From an uncultured Hyphomicrobiales bacterium (GTDB taxonomy: Bacteria; Pseudomonadota; Alphaproteobacteria; Rhizobiales; Beijerinckiaceae): 64,000 nt of DNA. The stretch covers positions 186,001 through 250,000 of the forward strand of contig CAINED010000076.1 of NCBI GenBank assembly GCA_903847605.1. Reading direction: 5' to 3'. The translations under genes and the position numbers were made by a program. The notes beneath the pieces are model-generated. The model saw nothing but the letters and a program-made list of their open reading frames with translations, was not told where the DNA came from and searched no databases. Of this stretch, positions 35,998 through 44,799 are shown piece by piece. How positions within the stretch are numbered: position 1 is the stretch's first letter; the number at the start of each line of letters is the position of its first letter.

Positions 35998-37551
35998 ATG
36001 GTTTCGACTGGACACGTAGCGCGCATTGCTATTCTCGGGACAGCGATGACTTTGTGCGCGGTTTCCGGGACGATGGCGCAGAAGGCGAAAGACACTTTAC
36101 GCATCGCCTATCTCGATCCGATCTCCACCTCCGATCCCTATATCGACCCGCAGCCGGAAACGACGCTCACCTCGGACGCCGTTTACAGCAAGCTCTTCGT
36201 CTATTCGCCGACGGAGCGGCAGGTGCGCCCGGGACTTGCGGAAAGCTGGACGCAGGTCGATCCCGTGACCCTCGACATCAAGCTGCGCGAGGGCGTGAAA
36301 TTTCACGACGGCGCGGAATTCACCGCCGACGATGTCGTCTATACTTTCAATTATCTCATCGATCCCAAGTCCAACCTGCGCTTCGGCAATAACTGGCGCT
36401 GGATCAAGTCGGTCGAGAAAACGGGCAAGTTCGCGGTGCGTCTCGTTGCTCACGGTCCGACGCCTTTCGCGCTGACGCGCCTTGCGACGGGAACGCCGAT
36501 CTTCCCGGCGCATCTGCACAAGTCATTCGAAGGCCGCGGCGAATTCGGGCGGCGATCCGCAGTGGGAACCGGCGCCTATAAGGTCGAATATATCGACGCG
36601 ACCAGGGGCGTCATGCTCGTGCGCAACGAGAATTACGTTTCGCCGGGGCCCTGGAGTCCGAAGCCTGCAATCGGCCGTATCCAGATTCTGCCGATCCCCG
36701 ACGTGCAGACACAGGCGGCGCAACTGATGACCGGCGGCCTCGATATCATCCTCTCCGCGCCGCACGACCAGACGGAACAACTCGCGTCGATGCCGAACAT
36801 CAGGAAGACGTCGATAGAGAACACTGTCTATTTCTACCTGAACATGGACGCGCTCGGCCGTTCCGGCGTCGAACCGCTCAAGAAGGTGGAAGTGCGCCGC
36901 GCCATCGCTATGGCGATCGATCGCAAGGCGCTAGCTGCTGGACTTGTTGCTGGCGGCGAACAGGTGAAGATCATCAACGCGCCATGCACCGATATTCAGG
37001 TCGGCTGCACGGTCTCGAATTCGCCGCCGTCTTTCGATCCGAAAGCCGCACGCGATCTTATGGCCAAGGCTGGCCATGCCAGCGGTTTCGCCCTCGAGAT
37101 CACGTCGATCTTCGGCGCGCACGAACTCGCCGAAGCCATCGCCGGACAGTTGCGCGGCATCGGCATCCGCGCCAGCGTCAACCGCGCGACGATGGCGGCC
37201 TATCGCGACCGTCAGACAGCCGGACGCCTGCCCATGCTGGTTTCGCACTATAGTTCGGGCGGATTGCCCGACGTTTCCGCGGTGCTCGATTTCTACATCG
37301 GCGCAAAACCCAGGGATTACTGGGGCGACGCGGAAATCGAGAAGCTCATGCACGCCGGCGCCGTCGAGATGGATGCTGGCAAACGCACGGAAATTTATCG
37401 CGCAGCTTTCGATCGCATGAACGAAATGGCCTACGTGCTGCCGATCGCGACGCACCCCGCCGTGCTCGTCCACGCACGCGACGTAGAGATGCCGTCAATT
37501 TCCAGCTTGTTCTCGGGCGTGGAATACAACAATATAAGATGGTCCAGATAG
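35998..37551 (+). CDS. Dpp/Opp-type ABC transporter substrate-binding protein
   Basis: A 517-aa receptor of the SBP_bac_5 family. It has a signal peptide (about 1-28, ending SGTMAQ) and a mature start KDTLRIAYLDPISTSDPY. The segment REGVKFHDGAEFTADDVVYTFNYLI is characteristic of the family. ATG 35998 follows GGGAGGAA; the frame extending to 35860 overlaps the divergent regulator. It is the first gene of a five-gene importer. The catabolic neighbours suggest the cargo is a xenobiotic, amide or peptide-like compound and not a general dipeptide. Confidence 0.9.
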   Translation: MVSTGHVARIAILGTAMTLCAVSGTMAQKAKDTLRIAYLDPISTSDPYIDPQPETTLTSDAVYSKLFVYSPTERQVRPGLAESWTQVDPVTLDIKLREGVKFHDGAEFTADDVVYTFNYLIDPKSNLRFGNNWRWIKSVEKTGKFAVRLVAHGPTPFALTRLATGTPIFPAHLHKSFEGRGEFGRRSAVGTGAYKVEYIDATRGVMLVRNENYVSPGPWSPKPAIGRIQILPIPDVQTQAAQLMTGGLDIILSAPHDQTEQLASMPNIRKTSIENTVYFYLNMDALGRSGVEPLKKVEVRRAIAMAIDRKALAAGLVAGGEQVKIINAPCTDIQVGCTVSNSPPSFDPKAARDLMAKAGHASGFALEITSIFGAHELAEAIAGQLRGIGIRASVNRATMAAYRDRQTAGRLPMLVSHYSSGGLPDVSAVLDFYIGAKPRDYWGDAEIEKLMHAGAVEMDAGKRTEIYRAAFDRMNEMAYVLPIATHPAVLVHARDVEMPSISSLFSGVEYNNIRWSR

Positions 37552-37666
37552 GAAATGGCCGCAGCCACGCGCACATCGAAGGCGCAGAATCTGGAAGGGA
37601 GGGGCGAGTGATTACCGGAACCGGTCACGCCAGCATGCGGACGCCAGACGGCGAGCGTGCGCGCGC

Positions 37667-38644
37667 ATGATGAATTTCCTCATACGTCGGTTGATCATCG
37701 CGCTGCTCGTCGCGATCACCGTGTCCATTGTCGGCTTCGGTCTGTTGCGCTTCTCCGGAGACCTGGCCTCGCTTCTTGCCGGCGAGAATGCGACAGCGGA
37801 AGATGTGGCCCGCATCTCGCAGGCCTACGGCCTCGATCGCCCCATCTACATTCAGTATCTCGACTGGGTCTGGAACGCGCTGCGCGGCGATCTCGGCAAG
37901 TCGCTCTTCACGCACGAGCCTGTCTCCGAACTTATCATGACCCGCATCGGCGTCACGGCGACTCTGGCGTTCGCGGCGCTCGCCGTCGGCCTCGCGATCG
38001 CTATTCCGCTCGGCGTTCTCGCCGCGGTGAAGGCGAACACATGGGTCGATCGCACGGCGCTCGTCATCAGCGTCGCTGGGCAGGCGACGCCGAATTTCTG
38101 GTTCGCGCTGATCCTCATCTATGTCTTCGGCGTCTGGTGGCGGCAGGCAACTGTCTGGGGATACAAGCTCAGCGAAATCACGATCCTCGGATTGCAGCTC
38201 TCGGGCTTGCCGATTTCCGGCAGCGCGACCTGGCAGCATTTCGTCATGCCCGTCGCAACGCTCGCAACGACCATCATGCCCGCGCTCATGCGTCTGACAC
38301 GCACGGGTATGCTCGAAGTCCTGTCGTCGGACTATGTCCGCACGGCCCGCGCCAAGGGCCTCTCGCAGACCTCGGTGCTGTTCAAGCACTCGTTGCGCAA
38401 TGCGATCCTGCCTGTCGTATCGCTCGCCGCCGTGCAACTGGGCTTCCTGCTCGGCGGCTCGGTGATCGTGGAGACGATCTTCGCGCTGAACGGCGTGGGC
38501 TTCCTGGCGATCCGCTCCATCGAGCGCATCGACTTCCCTGTCGTGCAGTCTATCCTCGTCTTTCTGGCTTGCACCTATATCGTGCTGACGTTGTTCTCCG
38601 ATCTGATCAACGCCAAGCTCGATCCGCGCGTGCGGTTGTCCTGA
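37667..38644 (+). CDS. Dpp/Opp-type ABC transporter permease (DppB-like)
   Basis: A 325-aa permease with six membrane segments. The N-terminal helix MMNFLIRRLIIALLVAITV and the periplasmic loop with YGLDRPIYIQYLDWVWNALRGDLG are typical of DppB/OppB. The EAA loop is VRTARAKGLSQTSVLFKHSLRNA. The ATG at 37667 is in ATGATG; either may be used. A 115-nt gap separates it from the binding-protein gene. Confidence 0.92.
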   Translation: MMNFLIRRLIIALLVAITVSIVGFGLLRFSGDLASLLAGENATAEDVARISQAYGLDRPIYIQYLDWVWNALRGDLGKSLFTHEPVSELIMTRIGVTATLAFAALAVGLAIAIPLGVLAAVKANTWVDRTALVISVAGQATPNFWFALILIYVFGVWWRQATVWGYKLSEITILGLQLSGLPISGSATWQHFVMPVATLATTIMPALMRLTRTGMLEVLSSDYVRTARAKGLSQTSVLFKHSLRNAILPVVSLAAVQLGFLLGGSVIVETIFALNGVGFLAIRSIERIDFPVVQSILVFLACTYIVLTLFSDLINAKLDPRVRLS

Positions 38645-38654
38645 GGAGCGCGAC

Positions 38655-39587
38655 ATGAGCCAGACCGAACTCGCCCGCTCCGCCCCGCCCGCGCCGAAAG
38701 GTCCGGTCGAGGAATTCACAACCCTTGCGCCTTCGCCGCGCGAGTTGATGAAGCGCCGCGCCAAGTCTCATATCGGCTTTATCGTCGGCATGAGCATCAT
38801 CGTCTTCTTCTGCATCGTCGCGATCTTCGCCCCCTTCCTCGCGCCGCACGATCCCTACGATCAAAATCTCTCCGCGCGTCTGGTCGATCCCGTCTGGGGC
38901 GCGAAGGGAACATGGAGCAACATCTTCGGCACGGACGCTTTCGGACGCGACGTGCTGAGCCGCCTGATGTATGGCGCGCGCCTCTCGCTCATGATCGGTT
39001 TCACCGCCGCCTTCATCGCCGGCGTCATCGGCGTGACGCTCGGCATCGTCGGCGGCTATTTCGGCGGCAAGGTCGATGCCGTCATTGTCTATCTCATCAA
39101 TGTGAAACTCGCCCTTCCGGTCATTCTCGTCGCGCTGTCGATTGCCTCGATATCAGGCGGCTCGATCCTCGTGCTGATCCTCGTCCTCGGCCTGCTCACG
39201 TGGGATCGCTACGCGGTTGTCGTGCGCTCGCTCACGCAGCAATTTCGCGACCAGGAATTTGTCCTGTCCTCGCTCGCGGCCGGCGCCTCGCACGCCCGCA
39301 TCATCTTCCGCGAGATACTGCCGAACCTCACGAACCAGATCATCGTCGTTGCCTCGCTCGACATGGCCATCATCATCCTCATCGAGGCGGCGCTGTCCTT
39401 CCTGGGCCTCGGCGTGCGTCCGCCGACGCCGTCATGGGGTCTCATGGTTGCCGAAGCGCGCGCGGTCATGTTCTTCAAGCCGCATCTCATCATGGTGCCG
39501 GGCGCGGCGATCTTCCTGCTCGTCATCGCCATCAATATGGCGGGCGACGGCATCCGCGACGTGACTTCGCCGGAGGGACGCGGATGA
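38655..39587 (+). CDS. Dpp/Opp-type ABC transporter permease (DppC-like)
   Basis: A 310-aa permease pairing with the DppB-like protein. It has an N-terminal cytoplasmic tail, then IGFIVGMSIIVFFCIVAIFAPFLAPHDPY as the first helix and OppC_N region, GTDAFGRDVLSRLMYGARLS, and the EAA loop LAAGASHARIIFREILPNL. It starts 10 nt after the previous gene and its stop overlaps the next ATG (ATGA). Confidence 0.92.
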   Translation: MSQTELARSAPPAPKGPVEEFTTLAPSPRELMKRRAKSHIGFIVGMSIIVFFCIVAIFAPFLAPHDPYDQNLSARLVDPVWGAKGTWSNIFGTDAFGRDVLSRLMYGARLSLMIGFTAAFIAGVIGVTLGIVGGYFGGKVDAVIVYLINVKLALPVILVALSIASISGGSILVLILVLGLLTWDRYAVVVRSLTQQFRDQEFVLSSLAAGASHARIIFREILPNLTNQIIVVASLDMAIIILIEAALSFLGLGVRPPTPSWGLMVAEARAVMFFKPHLIMVPGAAIFLLVIAINMAGDGIRDVTSPEGRG

Positions 39588-40624
39588 CACGCGCAGATTC
39601 CGGAGCCTCGCAGACGTCGGAACCCGTCATCGACGTTTCCGGCCTCAACGTCGATATATCCGTTCCCGCGGGCATTTTGCATGCGGTGAGCGATGTCAGC
39701 TTTTCCGTCGGTCCCGCCGAAACGCTCTCGCTCGTTGGCGAGTCCGGCTGCGGCAAGACCATCACCTCGCTGGCGATGATGCGCCTCCTGCCGCGTTCGG
39801 CAAAGCTGACCGCGCGGCATATCCGCTTCGATGGCATGGACATCACGAACTATACCGAGAAGGACATGACCCGCCTGCGCGGCAATCGCATGGGCATGAT
39901 CTTCCAGGACCCGATGACCTCGCTAAACCCGGTCTATCGCATCGGCGACCAGCTCGAGGAAGTTTACATGCGCCATCGCAACGCGAGCCGCAAGGAAGCG
40001 CGCGAGCGGGCCTCCTTCCTGCTGGAGAAAGTCGGCATCATCAATCCGGCGCAGCGTCTCACGCAATTTCCGCATCAGCTTTCCGGCGGGCTGCGCCAGC
40101 GCATGATGATCGCGATGATGCTGATGTGCGAGCCGAAGCTCCTGATCGCCGACGAGCCGACGACGGCGCTCGACGTCACCGTTCAGGTGCAGATCCTGCA
40201 ATTGCTGCGTTCCCTGCAAAAGGAATTCAGCATGGCGATCGTCCTGATCACGCATAATCTCGGCGTCGTCGCGCGCATGGCCGACAAGGTCGCGATCATG
40301 TATGCGGGCAAGGTCGTCGAACAGGGTTCGGTACAGGACGTGTTCGATCGTCCGACGCATCCCTATACGCGCGGGCTGCTCGAATGCATTCCGCGCCACG
40401 GCCTCACCGCCGGACACGACAAGCTCGGCTCCATTCCCGGAATCGTGCCATCGCTCGTCGGCAAGGTTACGGGCTGCAGCTTCCGCAATCGCTGCCTCCA
40501 TGCGGAAGAAGTCTGCGCCATGCGCGATGTCGCCCTTCGTCCGGTGAAGGACAACCACGACTACCGGTGCCTGTTTTCGCCGGAAGAACTGGCCGGCGCC
40601 CGTGAGGGAGTGGCGGCACAATGA
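39584..40624 (+). CDS. Dpp/Opp-type ABC transporter ATP-binding protein (DppD-like)
   Basis: A 346-aa ATPase. Walker A is GESGCGKT, the signature LSGGLRQRM and Walker B LLIADEPTTAL. The C-terminal oligopeptide-transporter extension has the Fe-S-like Cys cluster expected (TGCSFRNRCLHAEEVCAM). It overlaps both the preceding permease gene and the following ATPase gene by four bases, so the importer is translationally coupled. Confidence 0.93.
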   Translation: MTRADSGASQTSEPVIDVSGLNVDISVPAGILHAVSDVSFSVGPAETLSLVGESGCGKTITSLAMMRLLPRSAKLTARHIRFDGMDITNYTEKDMTRLRGNRMGMIFQDPMTSLNPVYRIGDQLEEVYMRHRNASRKEARERASFLLEKVGIINPAQRLTQFPHQLSGGLRQRMMIAMMLMCEPKLLIADEPTTALDVTVQVQILQLLRSLQKEFSMAIVLITHNLGVVARMADKVAIMYAGKVVEQGSVQDVFDRPTHPYTRGLLECIPRHGLTAGHDKLGSIPGIVPSLVGKVTGCSFRNRCLHAEEVCAMRDVALRPVKDNHDYRCLFSPEELAGAREGVAAQ

Positions 40625-41610
40625 ACATGGCTGCGCAGATGAAGGATGCAGAAGCGCCGGTGCTGGAAGTGCGCGACCTCACGCGTGTCTTTTCCATTGG
40701 CAAGAGCTGGTTGAAAGAGGGCAAGCCGCTGCGCGCCGTCGATGGCGTTTCGCTCACCGTCAAGCGCGGCGAAGTTCTGGCCATCGTCGGCGAATCCGGT
40801 TGTGGCAAGACCACGCTCAGTCGCCTGATGTTGGGATTGCAGCAGCCGAGCGGCGGCGACATTCGCGTCCTCGGCGAGCCGCTCGTCGGTGTCGACCGCA
40901 AGGCCTTCGCGCGCCGCGTGCAGCCCGTGTTTCAGGATCCCTATTCCTCGCTCAATCCGCGCAAGACCATCGGCCAGATCGTCGGCGATCCGCTCATCAT
41001 TCACAATGTCGGCGCGCCGTCGGAGCGGCTCGCGCGCGTCGAAACCGTGATGGAGCAGGTCGGACTGCCGCGCCGGCTCGTCAATTCCTATCCGAGCCAG
41101 ATGTCGGGCGGTCAGCGCCAGCGCGTCGCCATCGCCCGCGCGCTGGTGATGAAGCCCGAGGTTCTCATCTGCGACGAACCGACATCGGCGCTCGACGTGT
41201 CCGTGCAGGCGCAGATTCTCAATCTGCTGCAGGATCTGCGCGAGGAACTGAACCTCACCTATATCTTCATCAGCCACGACCTCTCCGTGGTCGAATACAT
41301 GGCTGACTATGTGGCGGTGATGTATCTGGGACGCTTCGTCGAAGTCGGTCCGGCGAAGCAGGTGCTGAACACGCCCAAGCATCCCTATACGCAGGCGCTC
41401 CTCGACTCGATCCTGACGCCCGATGCCCATCTCGGCCTGCCGCAACTCGATCTGCGCGCCGGTTTTCCCGATCCGCTTAATCCGCCGCCCGGCTGCCGCT
41501 TTCATCCGCGCTGCGTGAAGGCCATGGATGTCTGCTCGAAATCCACGCCGAAGATGGTCCGCATCGACGACACCGATGTGGAGTGTCACCTTTATCCCGC
41601 GAAGGATTGA
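40621..41610 (+). CDS. Dpp/Opp-type ABC transporter ATP-binding protein (DppF-like)
   Basis: A 329-aa ATPase, last gene of the importer. Walker A is GESGCGKTTLS, the signature MSGGQRQRV and Walker B VLICDEPTSAL. The C-terminal Cys-containing oligopeptide/dipeptide domain has GCRFHPRCVKAMDVCSK. It is convergent with the LLM oxidoreductase gene, 13 nt apart. Confidence 0.93.
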   Translation: MNMAAQMKDAEAPVLEVRDLTRVFSIGKSWLKEGKPLRAVDGVSLTVKRGEVLAIVGESGCGKTTLSRLMLGLQQPSGGDIRVLGEPLVGVDRKAFARRVQPVFQDPYSSLNPRKTIGQIVGDPLIIHNVGAPSERLARVETVMEQVGLPRRLVNSYPSQMSGGQRQRVAIARALVMKPEVLICDEPTSALDVSVQAQILNLLQDLREELNLTYIFISHDLSVVEYMADYVAVMYLGRFVEVGPAKQVLNTPKHPYTQALLDSILTPDAHLGLPQLDLRAGFPDPLNPPPGCRFHPRCVKAMDVCSKSTPKMVRIDDTDVECHLYPAKD

Positions 41611-41623
41611 GCGAGAGATACCT

Positions 41624-42691
41624 TCACGCCACCGCCGGCAGGCTCCGCAGCTTCGGCGCCACATGCTCCATGAAGGCGCGCATGGAGCGGGCGCGCTTTT
41701 CGCGCGTCGACCATGACTTGCCGGTGATGAGGAGCAGCGTGCCGAAGCCGCCGGACTTCTGCCACGAAGCCTTCAATTCCTTCTCGACCTCTTCCGGCGT
41801 GCCGACGTTATAGATGCCGTGCTCGACCATGTCCTCGATGCTGATTGAATCGCCCGTGAGCGGCAGTTTGTAGACATTGCGGGCAAAGTTCAGCAGGCCA
41901 CGACGAACCTGAAACCCGAGCTCGTAGGATATCTCCTCGCGCATGTCGTCCATCGCCTGCTTCTTGGACTCGGCGATATAGACAAGGCGCGAAACGGAAA
42001 TGTTTTGGCGGGGATCCTTGCGTCCAACGGCTTCCGCCGCCGCGCAATATTTGTCGGCTTTCAGGCGCAACCGGTCGGAGGGTTCGAGAAAGGCGGAGAG
42101 AATCGTCCAGCCCTGTTCGCCCGCGAGTTTCAACATCTCGTCCTGATCGGTGGCGGTGGCCATCGGGATTTCGGAACCCGCGAAGGGGCGCGGCAAAGCC
42201 GTGATGCCCTTGCCCTTCCAGTATTTGCCGTCCCAGTCGAACGGTTCGTCGTTCGACCAGCATTTGCGGATGAGCGCGAGAGATTCCTTCAGCCGCTCGT
42301 GGCGATCCTCGTAGCTCATGCCGCGCTCTTCGCAGAACAGCGCCGCCGGCACGCCGGAACCGAAGCCGAAGATGAAACGGCCATTGCCGATGACGTGATC
42401 GGTCACTGCGGCCTGGATCGCGACATCGACGGGATGCTGGAGATGCGCGATCTTGATGGCCGCGCCGAAGCGTATGTTCTTCGTCACGGCTGCGGCCTTG
42501 CACATCAGCAGTTCCGGCACCGGCAGAATGTCGACCTTGTCGATATAGACGGGCTCGGCGTGATGCTCGCTGATATAGGCGTCGCGCATGCCCAGTTCGT
42601 CGGCGAGCTTTATTTCGTAAAGGTCTTCCTCGTAGGCCTGCGCCGCCGTCGTGGCGCGGCGAAATCCATTCGACCAGATACCGAATTCCAT
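41624..42691 (-). CDS. LLM-class flavin-dependent oxidoreductase 1
   Basis: A 355-aa bacterial-luciferase-like TIM-barrel flavoprotein. It opens MEFGIWSNGFRRA and contains the family segments AYISEHHAEPVY, IRFGAAIKIAHLQHPVDVAIQAA and GNGRFIFGFGSGVP. Such monooxygenases use FMNH2 from a separate reductase to cleave C-S, C-N or C-C bonds. The gene lies beside the ABC importer and Rieske genes, in a probable catabolic set. The substrate is unknown. Confidence 0.9.
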   Translation of the reverse strand: MEFGIWSNGFRRATTAAQAYEEDLYEIKLADELGMRDAYISEHHAEPVYIDKVDILPVPELLMCKAAAVTKNIRFGAAIKIAHLQHPVDVAIQAAVTDHVIGNGRFIFGFGSGVPAALFCEERGMSYEDRHERLKESLALIRKCWSNDEPFDWDGKYWKGKGITALPRPFAGSEIPMATATDQDEMLKLAGEQGWTILSAFLEPSDRLRLKADKYCAAAEAVGRKDPRQNISVSRLVYIAESKKQAMDDMREEISYELGFQVRRGLLNFARNVYKLPLTGDSISIEDMVEHGIYNVGTPEEVEKELKASWQKSGGFGTLLLITGKSWSTREKRARSMRAFMEHVAPKLRSLPAVA

Positions 42692-42710
42692 TCCATGCTC
42701 CCGGGGAAAA

Positions 42711-43118
42711 TCAACGACGCGACCGACGCTCGGCGGCGAGCCTTAGCACTTCTTCGGCCCAGGCGTTGAGGCTTTTTCCGGCGACTTCGGCTGCGACTGC
42801 TGCGCTGGCGTGCAGCTCGGGCGAAACACGAAACATGAGCTGCCCGGAATAGGCCTTTTGTGGGGACTTCGACAGTCTTGCGCAAGTTTCGAGATAATCG
42901 TCCACTGCTTCGCGAAAAGCCGATTTCAGGTCTTTCACAGAATCCGCGTGAAATCCGACGACATCCGAAATGCCCGCAATGCGGCCAGTAAAGATCTCAT
43001 CTTCTGCATCGAACTCGATACGCGCCGCGTAGCCCTTGTACGAAAAGCCGGTGTCATGCTTAGCGCCCTTGAGCTTGTTGGCTTCAGGTCTGGCAGCTTT
43101 TGTCGCAACCGGTTTCAC
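42711..43118 (-). CDS. hicB: HicB-family antitoxin
   Basis: A 135-aa antitoxin starting at GTG 43118, which overlaps the hicA stop (GTGA). After a Lys/Ala-rich leader, the partial RNase H-like domain contains YAARIEFDAEDEIFTGRIAGISD and VKDLKSAFREAVDDYLETC. A C-terminal ribbon-helix-helix segment (LMFRVSPELHASAAVAAEVAGKS) should bind the operator. It neutralises HicA and represses the pair. The pair sits between two LLM monooxygenase genes. Confidence 0.85.
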   Translation of the reverse strand: MKPVATKAARPEANKLKGAKHDTGFSYKGYAARIEFDAEDEIFTGRIAGISDVVGFHADSVKDLKSAFREAVDDYLETCARLSKSPQKAYSGQLMFRVSPELHASAAVAAEVAGKSLNAWAEEVLRLAAERRSRR

Positions 43119-43369
43119 GGCGTCACTCCAATCCTCAAGAGGAATTCTCTCGTGTCCCGCACTTGGTAGCGCTTGGCTTCCTTGGCAGGATGCGGGCGAT
43201 GAAAGCTTGCGATATGGACGCCATGCACGAAGCGGACGCGTGAGCCCGAGCCTTCGACAAGCTCACATCCGGCAGCGAGCAACAGCGCTTCGATCGCTTT
43301 CCATTCGATGGAAGCCGGCGTCGGCTCCGCAAAAACCGCTTCAAGCGTCTTACGGTGCCGGTTGTTCAT
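43115..43369 (-). CDS. hicA: HicA-family toxin (mRNA interferase)
   Basis: An 84-aa toxin with the double-stranded-RNA-binding-like fold. The conserved stretch is VEGSGSRVRFVHGVHIASF followed by HRPHPAKEAKRYQVRDTREFL, with His 57 the likely functional histidine of this HicA variant. ATG 43369 follows AAGGAGTGACGGC, better placed than the ATG at 43387. The order toxin-then-antitoxin is usual for hicAB. Confidence 0.85.
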   Translation of the reverse strand: MNNRHRKTLEAVFAEPTPASIEWKAIEALLLAAGCELVEGSGSRVRFVHGVHIASFHRPHPAKEAKRYQVRDTREFLLRIGVTP

Positions 43370-43416
43370 GCCGTCACTCCTTATCATTTGCTATCATAAA
43401 ATGCAAGCACGCGGCC

Positions 43417-44520
43417 TTACTTCTTGAACGCCGGCACCACGTACTTGCCGAAGAGATCGATGGAATTCTGCACCATCGGCGCTGGCATCTGGCCGATCTC
43501 GTGGTTGCAGCAGAAGATGTCGTAGCCGATCTTCTTCTTGCCCTCTTCCAGCTTGCGGATGACCGTGTCTGGCGAGCCGACGACGGCAAGTCCGTGTTCG
43601 AGATTGAACTCGTAGCTCTGGCGCGCTTTGGCCATCACTTCGCCGCGGCTCTTGTCGTCGGGGCGCTCGCTGTCGCGGCCCATCCCACGCGCATGCGTGC
43701 CCCAGCCGATACGCGTTTTCTCGATGGGACCGCCGCCGACGGGCACCGCGCCACCCTCGCGCGCGACGAGATATTGCCGCGCTTCTTGATGCGCCTTCTC
43801 GTCGGTCTCGGCGACATGGACCTGCCGCATCAGGAACACGCGCGGCATCGGCCCCTCGTGATTGCAGCTTTTCCAGACGTTGCGATAGTGATCGAACTTG
43901 CGTGCGATTACGTCGTCCGTGTCGAGGTTCTGCGCGACGTGGTAATTGTTCTTCGCCGCCCATTCGAGCGCCGGATCGGAATGAACCGCGGCCCATATCG
44001 GCGGATAGGGCTTCTGGAAGGGATGGGGCTGCGGCAGCGCCTCGTCGAACTTGAAGAATTTTCCGTCGAACGTCACTTCGTTCTGCGTCCACGCCATCTT
44101 GACGATTTTCAGCACCTCGTCGGAGATGGCGGCACGCTGGTAGAAGTCGACGCCCCAGCGGATGAATTCATGTTCGTGCACGCCGATGCCGGAGCCGAAT
44201 TCGACGCGTCCGCGCGAAAGCTGGTCGAGCATCGCAACATCCTGCGCGAGGCGGATCGGGTGATAGAAAGGCAACTGCCACATCATCGCGCCGATGCGGA
44301 TTTCCGACGTGGCGCGCGCCACGGCCGTGAGAAAGACGTTCGGCGAGGTTATGCGCCCGATCGGCGAATTCTGGTGCTCGATGACGAAATAGGAGTGCCA
44401 GCCATCGCGCTCCAGCTGCTGCGCGAGGCGGATGTGGTCGTCATAGACATCGGCCATGTTCTGTTCGCGGCTGGAATAGCCGCCGACGGCGTCCCACAGG
44501 GCGAAGTCGATTTTTGTCAT
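43417..44520 (-). CDS. LLM-class flavin-dependent oxidoreductase 2
   Basis: A 367-aa luciferase-like monooxygenase, distinct from the 41624 gene product. Key segments are IDFALWDAVGGYSSREQNM, WHSYFVIEHQNSP, IGAMMWQLPFYHPIRLAQDVAMLDQLSRGRVEFGSGIG and EFIRWGVDFYQRAA. It is downstream of nothing obvious and transcribed with hicAB behind it. Together with copy 1 it suggests two flavin-dependent oxygenations in the same catabolic neighbourhood. The 279-nt gap upstream of it holds no recognisable gene. Confidence 0.9.
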   Translation of the reverse strand: MTKIDFALWDAVGGYSSREQNMADVYDDHIRLAQQLERDGWHSYFVIEHQNSPIGRITSPNVFLTAVARATSEIRIGAMMWQLPFYHPIRLAQDVAMLDQLSRGRVEFGSGIGVHEHEFIRWGVDFYQRAAISDEVLKIVKMAWTQNEVTFDGKFFKFDEALPQPHPFQKPYPPIWAAVHSDPALEWAAKNNYHVAQNLDTDDVIARKFDHYRNVWKSCNHEGPMPRVFLMRQVHVAETDEKAHQEARQYLVAREGGAVPVGGGPIEKTRIGWGTHARGMGRDSERPDDKSRGEVMAKARQSYEFNLEHGLAVVGSPDTVIRKLEEGKKKIGYDIFCCNHEIGQMPAPMVQNSIDLFGKYVVPAFKK

Positions 44521-44799
44521 TGGCGCGTCTCCCGTATCTTCGTTTTCGTCAGGTTATCAGCGGGAGACCATACCCGCAAACCTTCCGCAGTTCCGATTAG
44601 AGAGCGATTGATGGAGCCGCCTTGATACGCCCAGAGGTCGCGGGAAGGCCATTCATTCACCGAGTTCTATGCAAGGAAAAGGTGTCGTATCTGAATGCTT
44701 GCAACTTTGCTTACGCGTTGAAACGCCATTATCGGAAATTGCGACAGAGTCTCGACTGTCCGGCGCGCCGCGCTGTCTAAGCCGGCAGGTTCGTATCGC

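Noticed and set aside
37625..38764. 379-aa minus-strand frame opposite the Dpp permease genes
   Set aside because: Antisense to conserved permease coding; composition is Arg/Asp/Glu-rich with no family features.
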